From Bradysia coprophila (lineage: Eukaryota; Arthropoda; Insecta; Diptera; Sciaridae), in contig NW_023503307.1 in assembly GCF_014529535.1 (NCBI RefSeq), forward strand, positions 1,233,739-1,297,738: DNA of 64,000 nucleotides. The letters are read 5' to 3'. Position 1 is the first letter of the stretch, and each line of letters starts with the position of its first letter. A program made the position numbers and the translations under genes. The notes under the pieces were generated by a model, which saw nothing but the letters and a program-made list of their open reading frames with translations, had not been told where the DNA came from and ran no database searches. Shown one piece after another: positions 25,475 through 36,780 of the stretch.

Positions 25475-25669
25475 TTAAAAAAAGAAAGTTTTGCCCAGAT
25501 AGTCAAGTGTCAACTGTGAAAATTTGTTCTTACGGATTCTTCGGAAAGTAATAGAGAGTTTAGAAAGAGTTTTGCCATTTTGCCATGTGACAAAAACAAC
25601 CCTATTCTGCCACATGTTGCTTACAACGTTTTCTGTAATAAGCTGCGAAAATGAACTTTTAAAATGCAA
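25475..25669. repeat. Interspersed repeat, related copy near 48.8 kb
   Basis: The segment with ACAACGTTTTCTGTAATAAG and GCTGCGAAAATGAACTTTTA recurs with some changes at about 48805-48862 in the same orientation, and a fragment of it in inverse orientation near 49200. The shared antisense reading frame (MHFKSSF) is a by-product. Family unknown. Confidence 0.5.
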
Positions 25670-25833
25670 ATATCATTCACTAACATATCGAAAATTTTAG
25701 TTTTGCGTCGGCTCTGCAATTATTCACAAAATTTTGTTGATAATTGCGCTTTTCTTCAAAAAGTTAAGTTAAATAATTGTGTTTTGATGAACGTGTGCAA
25801 ATCAAATTGTTGCTTTCTGGGTGCAACCACCAA

Positions 25834-25912
25834 TGACCAGTGACAAAAATAACTTCTTTTTTGTCCCTAGTGACAAAAAGTAACTTCTTTTTGTAACTAG
25901 TGACAAAAAGTA
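25834..25912. repeat. Short tandem repeat with palindromic core
   Basis: Three imperfect units of about 26-29 bp built on TAGTGACAAAAAGTAACTTC followed by T runs. The AAAAAGTAACTTCTTTTT part is itself partly self-complementary. Confidence 0.7.
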
Positions 25913-27321
25913 AAAACGCCAATGAAACAGAAAGAAAAAAATCCCTTCATACGTCGTCACCCAAATCATGGAAATGTTCACTTTCATAACAACTTGTTGC
26001 TAATGTACTTCTTCCGTCTCAATGACTCAACCATCGCACACCTCTCATGATCACATACAAATATTGTAAAAGAAGGACTTGACCACAAATTAAGTTTTAC
26101 AATCCTTTTCCTTTTCTACTCTACCGACCCAACTTCAATTTGGGTACAATGTGAAAATCAATTCCATGTAAACACAGCTGAAAAGATTCGACATTCCTAT
26201 TCAGTGCACTTTGAAAAACACCTGAAATTTAAGTTCATGAAAAAAAAAACTTTCTTTTCGATGTTTTTCTTTTCTTCTTTCAAACTTGCACCAATAAATA
26301 AAAAATAGATGAATTCTGGTTTCCACATCTCTTCCTTATTGCACTCTTCATTCCATCATAATTTGTTTAATAGGTAAAAGTATAACTTCGCACTTTACGT
26401 GCATTTGAGAAATTTACTTTTTTTTTCATCTCTGGCTCGAATCATAAAACTATTCCTTTCATTATTTGTAACACACATTTACACAAAAAAAAAAATTGTG
26501 TTTTCACAATGCAGCGCCCGGACCATGGTCTAATATTACAATTTAACTAACAAAAAATACCGAAAGATCTTTTTCATTTCATTCATTTTATTGGTTGTTG
26601 ATTTTATTGCTTTGCTTACCCTCATCATATTCCCATTTAGAGATTCCATTTATTTTATTGATGCACACGCAGAAAAAACGAAGTCTAAATGTTGCTATTC
26701 ATTGTCAAAAATATGTAACTGAATCAATATGCATATTTAACAAAAAAAGTGTGACCAGTCTAGTCCGACATATCTACAATTTCTATGAATCGGAGACAAT
26801 TATTACAGACACAATTTATGTACACAAATATATGCACTTTGAATGAAGAGCTTACCTTGAACATAATCGGGACGCCTTCATGGGGGTATTTGTGTGGTAT
26901 TTTTTAGACTATATTTCGACCATTACGCACCGATGTATACCATTTTTGTTGCACGCAAACTGTGACACAAATTATGTAATACATATAGAAATAAAATTGA
27001 GCAATCTATGTTGATGATCTATGATGGAAAATATGGGTGATGTCCCGAATGCATTTTAATATTGTCACTTGAAATTAGTATTGCAATTTAGTTAGTCAGT
27101 TGAAGTTTAAGTAAAGGCTGGTGACGTTATGAATGTAATTGCCTATTAATTCGATTGGCCACAGAAGTGATAGAATGTACCAAATGCAAATACTAGCTCT
27201 ACTCCCGTCGGTACAGTCGTTCAATTTAAATCGTTAAAGAACTGAAAAAAAAAAATGTATCTTAAGGCTATCATACGTCAAATGGTGGTATTCGAGGTAA
27301 TACTTACTTACTTTAGCGGCA
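25913..27321. other. AT-rich intergenic DNA, nothing seen
   Basis: No coding exon or clear repeat apart from A and T runs. The open frame at 26595-26846 has no recognisable feature. Confidence 0.4.
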
Positions 27322-27600
27322 CTACAACCCATTAAGGGTCTTGGCCTTCTCCAACATGCTTCTCCAACCGGACCTATCCGCAGCTAACGATTCCCAACGT
27401 GTGACCCGATTGTTTGAAGATTTGATAGGACTGCATCGCACCATCTGCCCTTTGGTCCTCTTCCCTTCAGGTTTGGTTTTCAATATTTTCTTCGGGATAC
27501 GATTTTCCTCCATCCGTTGCACATGACCGAGCCACAGAAGTCTATTCAGTTTGATGATCCTGACTATGTGTGGCTCATCTCTCTGAAGTATCGACCAACT
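27322..27600 (-). pseudogene. 3' tail of a non-LTR retrotransposon reverse transcriptase
   Basis: Reading on the minus strand, the peptide contains LLWLGHVQRMEENRIPKKIL, then a basic stretch (EGKRTKGQM), and ends WRSMLEKAKTLNGL-stop. This is the typical C-terminal tail after the reverse-transcriptase domain of insect LINE ORF2 proteins (WLGHVxRM, then a G-R-rich linker, then RxxWRxxxxxAKTLxGL). Only about 90 residues remain; no catalytic YxDD motif or endonuclease is present, so it is a 5'-truncated dead copy. It abuts the palindrome array that starts near 27600. Confidence 0.8.
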
Positions 27601-28810
27601 TAAACCTACCAACTTCTGATTACAGTCCGGTCGTTGTGACGACAATTTTGGCAAAAAGTTAGGATGTTTGACAAAAAAATTGGTAGGTTTAAACCTACCA
27701 ACTTTTTACCAAAGCTACTAACTTTATGATCGAGCTCGACTGAAAAGTTGGTAGGTTTAAGCCTATCAAAGAAATATACCAACTTTGTCATCGAGCGCTA
27801 TAAAAAGTTGGTAGGTTCAATCTCAACTCAATTCCTAACTTTCTTCACGCCGTAAAGGCGTTCTGTTGGTTCCTAGCGGAGGGCCGCAATGCGATCCGGG
27901 CGCCGGAACAGTGTTAGTAACTTCGGAGTTAATTTTTTTCTCTCGCATCGTCTAATAATTAGTCTGTGTCATTCATTGCACATAAAAAGCGTTTTAACAC
28001 GCCGAGCGATCCGGCCCATTGCCCCGGAGCGAAGCGGAGGGCCGCAATGCGATCCGGGCGCCGAAACGGTGTTGGTAACTTAGGAGTTAATTTTTTTTTC
28101 TCTCGCATCGTCTAATAATTAGTCTGTGTAATTTTTGTTATATTTATAAAACTTAAATTTACAGAACCAAAATATAGACGGCAACTGAATTTACCTTTCA
28201 ATAAATTGTATTAGGAAAGTGTTTGGTTTGCCATAAAAAGATCAAAAATGGGCTCTGGAGATATTGTAACTTCCGTTTATTGCGATCCGATCAGAAAGTT
28301 GGTAGGTTCTTTTGGTAGGTTCAAACATACCATTTTTTTTGCCAAAGCTATCAACTTTTTAGTCTCGACGGATCAGTAAGTTGGTAGGTTTTTTTGGTAG
28401 GTTTAAACCTACCAACTTTTTTGCCAAAGCTATCATCTTTTTAGTCTCGATCGATCAGAAAGTTGGTAGGTTCTTTTGGTAGGTTCAAACCTACCAACTT
28501 CTTGTCAAACCTACCAACTTCTTGTCAAACCTACCAACTTTTTTCTCAAAACTACAGACCTTTTGCCAAACCTACCAAGTTTTTAGTCTCGCTCGATCAG
28601 AAAGTTGGTAGGTTCAAACCTACCAACTTTTTGTCAAACCTACCAACTTTCTGTCAAATATACCAAATTTTCTCATCGAACGAGACTAAAAAGTTGGTAG
28701 GCTTAAACCTACCAACAAAACCCACCAACTGAAAACTTGGTAAGTTGGGCAAAAAAATTGGTAGATTTGACAAACAGTTGGTAGGTTTGGAAAAAAGTTG
28801 GTAATTAATG
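27600..28810. repeat. Array of short palindromes built on GTTGGTAGGTT / AACCTACCAAC
   Basis: The word GTTGGTAGGTT and its reverse complement AACCTACCAAC recur at least 20 times, often back to back as a perfect palindrome joined by TTAAA or TCAAA, and separated by spacers such as TTTTTTGCCAAAGCTATCA and TCTCGATCGATCAGAAA. The dense block is 28290-28800, with a smaller one at 27600-27840. Open frames inside (28463-28732) only translate the repeat (KPTNF, NLPTF) and are not genes. Confidence 0.9.
27876..28129. repeat. Direct duplication of a 94-bp GC-rich-headed segment
   Basis: The segment starting GCGGAGGGCCGCAATGCGAT at 27876-27969 recurs at 28034-28129 in the same orientation, both ending AATAATTAGTCTGTGT. 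The pair sits inside a gap of the palindrome array and is much more GC-rich at its head than the surroundings. Confidence 0.9.
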
Positions 28811-31499
28811 ATTCTGCGTCTATGTAATATTTTGAATTATTTTGAATATTCCTTATGAATATTTCTTGAATACATTGAATTAGAATAGTCCGCTTTGAAA
28901 AAGTATTTTCTGTTTAATTTTAGCGCTCCTCGTACAAAGTGAATTAGCCAAGTTAGCTAGAAACTTCGACATGACATGCCATGATTTGTGTTAGAAACTA
29001 GGGAGTCAATGTAGTCATATTTCAGATTTTTACTTTTGACTTGTTTCAAGCAAACTGTTCCAACTGTCCATTATTGTTTAAATTCGATATAAAATCCTAA
29101 GAATGTTCTAACTGATACCTATGCAGGCATAATATATGTCTAGTCATGCCTAGTCTAGTTTCTTTTCTTTCAAAATGTGAGTCCCATAGAACTTAGTTAC
29201 ATATTTTTTTGGCCGAGAGACAAAGAGCCATCGTGGCTTCATTGTATAAAGAAAATATATTTGAAGAATGTCTTCCGAAAATTTTGTTTCGTCTTAGATG
29301 TGGGTGGGACTGAACAATTGACCTAGGAAAATCAATCCATTGGATCGATCTAAAATATTTTCAACTCTTTCGATATGATCGAATCACATTTTGTAACGCA
29401 ATGGAATCCACCATCATCCCACAACTCATCGGAATTTTTCTATACGCAAAAAGATTCACATTCTTCGCACGTTATTTATTTTGATTTTTCTGAATTTGGT
29501 GCATCGGAAAAAAATCGAATCTTTTTCCTGCAAAATGCCGTATCACTTCTTTGACAAAATGCATCATGATTTCATATTATAAATTTTAAAAAAATGTATC
29601 CAAACAAACCACCGAATTCTGAAATTATTAAAAATAAACGAAATCGAAACAAAAATATATTTCAAGAACAAGAACAAAGCTAACAACCACACTCGCACAC
29701 TCGTATTATGAGTCCTAATATGGGATAAACTAAACCCAAATTGGCGTATCATACTTTTTAAGTTTGACCATTTAAACCATTTAAACAGACAGACAAACAT
29801 AATGCCGCATAATATACATTTCGGATTGATATAGCTGGAGAATTAAATATATTGAATTCGTGATAATATTCGACTATTCTATAATTTTTCGATTTTTTGA
29901 TAAATAGTTTTGTGTCTGTGCCTGAAATCAAAAACAACAACAACAACCAACAACGAAAAATTAACGAATTATTATATGTAATTGGTCAAATATTATGTTA
30001 TGAGAAGAAGTTTTGATTAAATTCCACAAAACTTTGAATTTTATGCCATTTTAGAAAAATTAAAACTAAATCTGAAAATTGCACAGAAATTATCATATAA
30101 ATGGCGTGATCGTTTTGGAATGCTAGAGAGCGCGAGGCAATAGATTTCGATGTAAGTTAAATGCTTTTCATTCCAATCGGCTAAAATTATATATGATTGA
30201 AATGATACGCAGGTGGTGGAAGATTATATTGTATATAATTGATGTGCAATATTTTTTTTTCTTTTTACAAAAAATAAAATATCTACCGATCGCATTTGTT
30301 CAAAAAAGATTTTAATTTTAAATATTTTCCTTCGATATAAATGTATAAGGATGACGTTCGATTGTCTGGTGCGGACCATTTTTTCTTCTTCATCTTTTGC
30401 TAGCCTTTAAACCTTTTATTTAATTAAATTATTAGAGAGCTGACCATGCGAACCTAATCACTGTTTGTCTGACAATATATTTTTTGTGGCCAATGATGAG
30501 ACGAACACATTTTGTAATGTAACGTATGCTGTGACGAAATATATTTAAAAAAAAATTGTTTCAACCCCACGGGCATACCATCCTACAATTATAGTTGAAG
30601 TAACCATAATTTCACCCTCGAAAGAATCCATTTCGATTAAAAAAAAAATAATTGAAGATCATTGTGGAGACTACCTTGCCTAGATCGAGCAAACCTAGAT
30701 TTGATCCTCTTTGAGGATTAATAGATGAAACGAGATCTTATTAGAATCAAGGTTTAGCGGAATTCTCCTTTCACAGATTGCAGGCATTTTGCCAACACAA
30801 ATATTGAGTCTATTACTCCTTCCTAAGACTTTTCAACAGATTAAAACCCAATCTTTTACTTCAATAGTTTTAATATGTATTTTGCTATGTAAGACCACAT
30901 TAGTCAGAGGCGATCACTTATTTATGTCGCTGTTCTATATAACATATGATGTAGCAGCCTGTAAAAAGTTTTCTATTATGATTCCATTCTATGCTCTAAC
31001 GGGAGTTGGCCTGATGTATACCTCAGTCGGCTCAAATCGTAGCAAAACCGTTAATTATTAAAAATTATGATGTTGGGCATATACCTATTTTAATAAAATA
31101 CGATTCTCTAAAATTCCCTTATTTTGTCACGTTTTGTCGGTTTCTCTAAAATATCAATAGATCGAAGTGCGTCTGTTGTCTTTAAGCATATCACTGTTCC
31201 TAGCATTAACACTCAAATTTTCGTCATTCAATCTTTTCGGGTAGCCAGTCTAGAACTGAATCTTTGGTACGCTAAGAATGTTTGACCCTTGTCGTAACGA
31301 GAGAAATGCAGCACCCATTTTGATTTCATGAGTCACCAAATATTTTCTATGGTAATCCTAGGAGAGTGTTATGTTTTAAGGCATTTTTAGTTGTTTTTTA
31401 TGTTTTTGAGGCAAACCGATTACGTTGGGATGGTTTTTTATAAGATTCATCTGATAGAGCGAAAAACAGACAGGTAATGTCTACATGTTCCGTACCTAA
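28811..31499. other. AT-rich intergenic DNA, nothing seen
   Basis: The open frames at 29564-29800, 29758-29946 and 30789-31061 show no domain and no homologous-looking motif. No RNA gene or clear repeat was seen. Confidence 0.4.
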
Positions 31500-34400
31500 A
31501 TGCTTAAAAAACAAGGCATCAGAACAGTCGGAGCGTTTGCTGCGACTTAGCCCCGTACGACCCGTAATCCTATTTCGTCCGTAACCATAATACGTCCGTA
31601 GCCGTAATACGCCCGGAACCCTAATACGTCTACAACCCTCTAATGCGTCTGTTACCAAAATGCAAGTCAAGTTGGGCATGGTCAAATTTACTGAAAGTGT
31701 TCATTTTTAAAATTGCGCATAGCGCAATTACGAAAGCCCGTACGAAGTACCTCTCAAATAAAACCAACAATTTACGATATTATTTTAGAAACCCAAAATT
31801 TTTTGCCAACTTTCTATTGGGTATTCAATCATCTCTCAAATGAAACAAAAACTAGCAAAATCGGATGAGATTTACTCGATTTATGTGTAAAACACACTTA
31901 GGGCCGAGTAGCGGCCTTAGTCCAAGGGCCCAAATTTGAAACTTTTTTCGCCACGTTCTTTTCGGTATTCAATTACCTTCCATAAAAAACTAAATCTAGC
32001 AAAATCGGATGAGATTTACTCGATTTATGTGCAAAAAACACTTAGGGCCGAGTAGCGGCCTTAGTCCAAGGGCCCAAATTTTAAACTTTTTTCGCCACGT
32101 TCTTTTCGGTATTCAATTACCTTCCATAAAAAACTAAATCTAGCAAAATCGGATGAGATTTACTCGATTTATGTGAAAAAAACACTTAGGGCCGAGTAAC
32201 GACCTTAGTCCAAGGGCCCAAATTTGAAACTTTTTTTGCCATCATTTTATTCGGCATTCAATTATCTCTCAAACGAAACAAAATCTAGCAAAATCGGATG
32301 AGATTTACTCGATTTATGTGCAAAAAACACTTAGGGCCGAGTAGCGGCCTTAGTCCAAGGGCCCAAATTTGAAACTTTTTTCGCCACGTTATTTTCGGTA
32401 TTCAATTACCTTCCATAAAAAACTAAATCTAGCAAAATCGGATGAGATTTGCTCGATTTATGTGCAAAAAACACTTAGGGCCGAGTAGCGGCCTTAGTCC
32501 AAGGGCCCAAATTTGAAACTTTTTTTGCCATCATTCTATTCGGCATTCCATTATCTCTCAAATAAAACAAAATCTAGCAAAATCGGATGATATTTACTCG
32601 ATTTATGTGTAAAAAACACTTAGGGCCGAGTAGCGGCCTTAGTCCCAGGGCCCAAATTTTAAACTTTTTTCGCCACGTTCTTTTCGGTATTCAATTACCT
32701 TCCATAAAAAACTAAATCTAGCAAAATCGGATGAGATTTACTCGATTTATGTGCAAAAAACACTAGCGGCCTTAGTCCAAGGGCCCAAATTTGAAACTTT
32801 TTTTTCCATCATTCTATTCGGCATTCAATTATCTCTCAAATAAAACAAAATCTAGCAAAATCGGATGAGATTTACTCGATTTATATGCAAAAAACACTTA
32901 GGGCCGAGTAGCGGCCTTAGTCCAAGGGCCCAAATTTGAAACTTTTTTCGATACGTTCTTTTCGGTATTCAATTACTTTCCATAAAAAACTAAATTTGGC
33001 AAAATCGGATGAGATTTACTCGATTTATGTGGAAAAAACATTTAGGGCCGAGTAACGACCTTTGAGCCCTCCCAACAAGCTCGCGTTGCATCCTACACAA
33101 AAACAATGTTCAGCAACTTTGTTCTACTCGTCAATACCTTTCATTTGATATATCACAAGCAGCTATTGCGTGCGTATTTCGGTAGATATCGTCGAAAGAC
33201 TGAAAAACACCTATAGGGCCCTAGCTCTGGAAGGGCCAACCCCACCATGCCCATTTTCGAACTTGACCTTACTTTTCTCGATACGAATCGGGAAAAAAAG
33301 AATTTTGAAAAAAGGTTGTGATTTGCTCAAGCTAGAGGGGTCACAGACGGACGGACGGACGGACTTGCGGATTCGTCATCTATGAACATAACCAAATGCT
33401 TTGCCCTTACTGTCTGCTTCCAATTCGACGTGTTACAAACGGCATATTAATCTTATAAGCCCCCAGTACTTCGTACGGGGCTAAAAATGTCCGTCCGTCC
33501 GTCTGTGACCCCTCTAGCTTGAGCAAATCACAACCTTTTTTCAAAATTCTTTTTTTCCCCGATTGATATCGACAAAAGTAAGGTCAAGTTCGAAAATGGG
33601 CATGGTAGGGTCGGCCCTTCCAGAGCTAGGGCCCTATAGGTGTTTTTCAGTCTTTCGACGATATCTACCGAAATACGCACGCAATAGCTGCTTGTCATAT
33701 ATCAAATAAAAGGTATTGACGAGTAGAACAAAGTTGCTGAACATTGTTTTTGGGTAAGATGCAACGCGGGCTTGTTGGGAGGGCTCAAAGGTCGTTACTC
33801 GGCCCTAAGTGTTTTTTGCACATAAATCGAGTAAATCTCATCCGATTTTGCTAGATTTTGTTTCATTTGAGAGATAATTGAATGCCAAATAGAATGATGG
33901 CAAAAAAAGTTTCAAATTTGGGCCCTTGGACTAAGGCCGCTACTCGGCCCTAAGTGTTTTTTGTACATAAATCGAGTAAATCTCATCCGATTTTGCTAGT
34001 TTTTGTTTCATTTGAGAGATAATTGAATGCCAAATAGAATGATGGCAAAAAAAGTTTCAAATTTGGGCCCTTGGACTAAGGCCGCTACTCGGCCCTAAGT
34101 GTTTTTTGCACATAAATCGAGTAAATCTCAACCGATTTTGCTAGTTTTTGTTTCATTTGAGATATAATTGAATACCCAATAGAAAGTTGGCAAAAAATGT
34201 TGGGTTTCTAAAATAATATCGTAAATTGTTGGTTTTATTTGAGAGGTACTTCGTACGGGCTTTCGTAATTGCGCTATGCGCAATTTTAAAAATGAACACT
34301 TTCAGTAAATTTGACCATGCCCAACTTGACCTGCATTTTGGTAACAGACGCATTAGAGGGTTGTAGACGTATTAGGGTTCCGGGCGTATTACGGCTACGG

Positions 34401-34611
34401 ATGTATTATGGTTACGGACGAAATAGGATTACGGGTCGTACGGGGCTAAGTCGCAGCAAACGCTCCGACGGTTCTGATGCCTTGTTTTTATTGCGGATTC
34501 GTCATTTATGAACATAACCAAATGCTTTGCCCTTACTGTCTGCTTCCAATTCGACGTGTTACAAACGGCATATTAATCTTATAAGCCCCCAGTACTTCGT
34601 ACGGGGCTAAA
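31500..34611. mobile_element. Composite inverted element with TIR-like AGCCCCGTACGA ends
   Basis: AGCCCCGTACGA at about 31551 and its inverse TCGTACGGGGCT at about 33473, 34436 and 34601 mark repeated boundaries. The left unit (31550-33483) is followed by a shorter inverted copy (33484-34450), and the last 117 bp of the left unit (33365-33483) recur in direct orientation at 34494-34611. The centre is a perfect-looking inverted repeat of about 300 bp (33060-33362 against 33488-33790). Mirror-image open frames in both arms are by-products. No transposase is visible. Confidence 0.75.
31880..33060. repeat. 144-bp tandem repeat, nine units, inside the composite element
   Basis: The word GGGCCGAGTA occurs at 31901, 32045, 32189, 32334, 32478, 32623, 32901 and 33044, with one further unit near 32757 that has lost it: a strict period of 144-145 bp. 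Each unit also carries AAATCGGATGAGATTTACTC and CTTAGTCCAAGGGCCCAAAT. Two alternating sub-types (CGCCACGTTCTTTTCGG and TGCCATCATTCTATTCGG) suggest growth by two-unit steps. Three more units lie inverted at 33801, 33946 and 34091. Confidence 0.92.
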
Positions 34612-36092
34612 CATTATTTTGGCCAGTGGCAAGTTTTTAGCCCGAGCCGAAGGCAGGTTGGTAATGTCTTAATAGACACCAGAATTCATGCATTTTTGAG
34701 AATTTTGGGAATTTAAATTAAAATAAATAATTATTCAATGGCCTGTCGAGTGTTCGAGTTTTGAAATTGTCGTTTGATTGAATTTAATTAAGTCTCATTC
34801 TCTGACACCAATTTCTCCTTTTCCACAACCATCTGTTTTCTCTGCAATTCGATGTAAACCGACTCAGATTTAGACAATAGGTCTACCCCAGGCCATCGTA
34901 ACGCATAAAAACAAAAGTGCCAGGACGAACACTTTTTGTTTTGGGTAATAATAGGCAACAATTAGGCATCGAATTGCAACCTAATGAATGACTGATATAA
35001 TTGCTCGCTCAGATGCCTCCCACGAACTCAATTTAAATGGGTCGATTATAACTATGGATAATTAAAGGATATTACCAGCACATCATACCAATTATCATGC
35101 CGGTTGTCTATGAGAATGTACTTTTTGTTAAAAAAAAATATATTTCAATCTTTCATGAATGTACAGCACTGTTAGAGCTGAGGTGAGTCAGAGAGCTTCT
35201 TAAATGTGTACATATTTTGGGTCAGTAACGCTTCTTCAACAAACATTGATTGTTGAATTAAATATGTTTAGTGCAAGCACTAAAATCAACGTGTAATGGA
35301 AAGTAATATTTACTTTTCTGAATTCTTAATTTCTCAGCTAGAGCTGGTGTATATATTTGTGTAATCATTCCGTCTATATTTTCTTCAATTTCTTGTTAGT
35401 AGTTCATCGCTTGCGGCGACTGACAATTACACTGTAATTATTAAGCAATAGTTTGCAACCTAGATGTATTTATAGAGCATTCCGTATTTGAACGTATTTC
35501 GTTTGTGAGCATAATGTTCTATTTTATTCGCAATATTGTATAACTCCTGAACTACAGGCGTATTTAAGTACATTTTTCCATACGAAATGACCAATGGTGA
35601 GAGGATTCACACATCGCATTGACAAGTGTTTTTTTTTTCTCGCAATATTGTTCCGCACATTATATAATCCAGTTTTCTTAGAGTAACTTTGTCCGGTATG
35701 ACTATTCACAAAGAGTTTGTACGCGAACGTTTTGATTTGATAAAACGATCGACAACATTTATTAATGTTATGTTGATCATTTGACTGAATGTGTTAATTG
35801 AAATTTAATTTTTTAGATTCCACATTGAAATTAATGCGACGCAGTCATAAAATATCTTAACTCCGAAGTTCATCTACCCACAATTTTTAGAACCTTTGAA
35901 GACTAAATCAATGGAGAAAAAGTCTCGTACGCGTTTAAATCTGCCACTTCTATTTTTTAAGCGTAACTTAATGTTTGATCCAAATGCTTCACTTCTTAAG
36001 TTTAATAGTAAGTTATTTTATTTATTTATTTTTCACGTTTTGAGACCAATTAACAGACCTCGTGGTCCAATAACAAATCAGTCTATTATTAA
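34612..36092. other. AT-rich intergenic DNA, nothing seen
   Basis: No exon, RNA gene or marked repeat is seen; open frames at 35524-35709 and 35896-36132 lack any recognisable motif. Confidence 0.4.
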
Positions 36093-36780
36093 TTACAACG
36101 TAGAACAAGAAATTATCACTATGAAACAGTAAAAATAGAATAGAAAGTAGAAAATGCCATCGAGAGATTGAAAAGTCCAGGGAAACAGCAGTGACGTCAC
36201 CATTCGAACGATCCTCTCACTTGCTTTATGACGTAAATGATTCTGGGCAAAGTCAAATTCGTTGAAGTAAACATCGTGATTGCGTTGAATCCTATAAATC
36301 GGAGCATTTTTTTGGTAGTTTGTCGTCACAGCTGGTAAATAAAACATTGGTTCACGTCTCATAGTTCTCACGGGCGTGTGAAATGAGATCTTAGTAGTCA
36401 AAGAGGAATCCATATGATGGTGCAGCAGTTTGTAGAGCACAATCTCATCAGTCTCTAAACGCCGTGTCTCTAATGATCTCATCTTCAATGTCCTTAGACG
36501 TTCGTCGTAGGGTGGTCGCGGATTGGTCATATTGAACCGGTAATAGAACAGCCTAGTGTACTTTTTCTGGGATCGTTCAATTTGATCAATAGCGTTTGCA
36601 TAATACGGATTCCAGACGGTTGAACAGTATTTGAGATGGCTGCGGACCAAGGACGAGTACAGAATGAGGATCTGCTTGAGAAATATTTCCACAGCGAAAC
36701 ACAAATCCAAGGATCTTGTAGACTTTACGCGTCATATTGTCAATATGGTCATTGAATGAAAACTTGTCGTGAAAAGTTGA
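36093..36780 (-). pseudogene. C-terminal fragment of a non-LTR retrotransposon reverse transcriptase, frameshifted
   Basis: On the minus strand the peptide reads SSLVRSHLKYCSTVWNPYYA followed by IDQIERSQKKYTRLFYYRF, a well-known signature in the thumb/C-terminal part of Jockey- and CR1-like LINE reverse transcriptases. Just upstream, in another frame (about 36780-36695), FNDHIDNMTRKVYKILGFVF continues the same family pattern, so one frameshift near 36700 separates the two. No upstream catalytic part is present. It is a 5'-truncated, frameshifted remnant and not a functional gene. Confidence 0.85.

Noticed and set aside
28463-28732. 89-codon frame with repeated KPTNF and NLPTF
   Set aside because: A translation of the palindrome array.
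27600-28810. CRISPR-like appearance of regularly recurring palindromes
   Set aside because: Spacers are themselves repeated and irregular in length, there are no cas genes, and the window is from an insect genome.
31398-34511. Open frames at 31398-31685 and 34311-34511 (and 31643-31843, 34153-34353) with matching peptides
   Set aside because: They match because they lie in the inverted arms of the composite element; no domain is recognisable.
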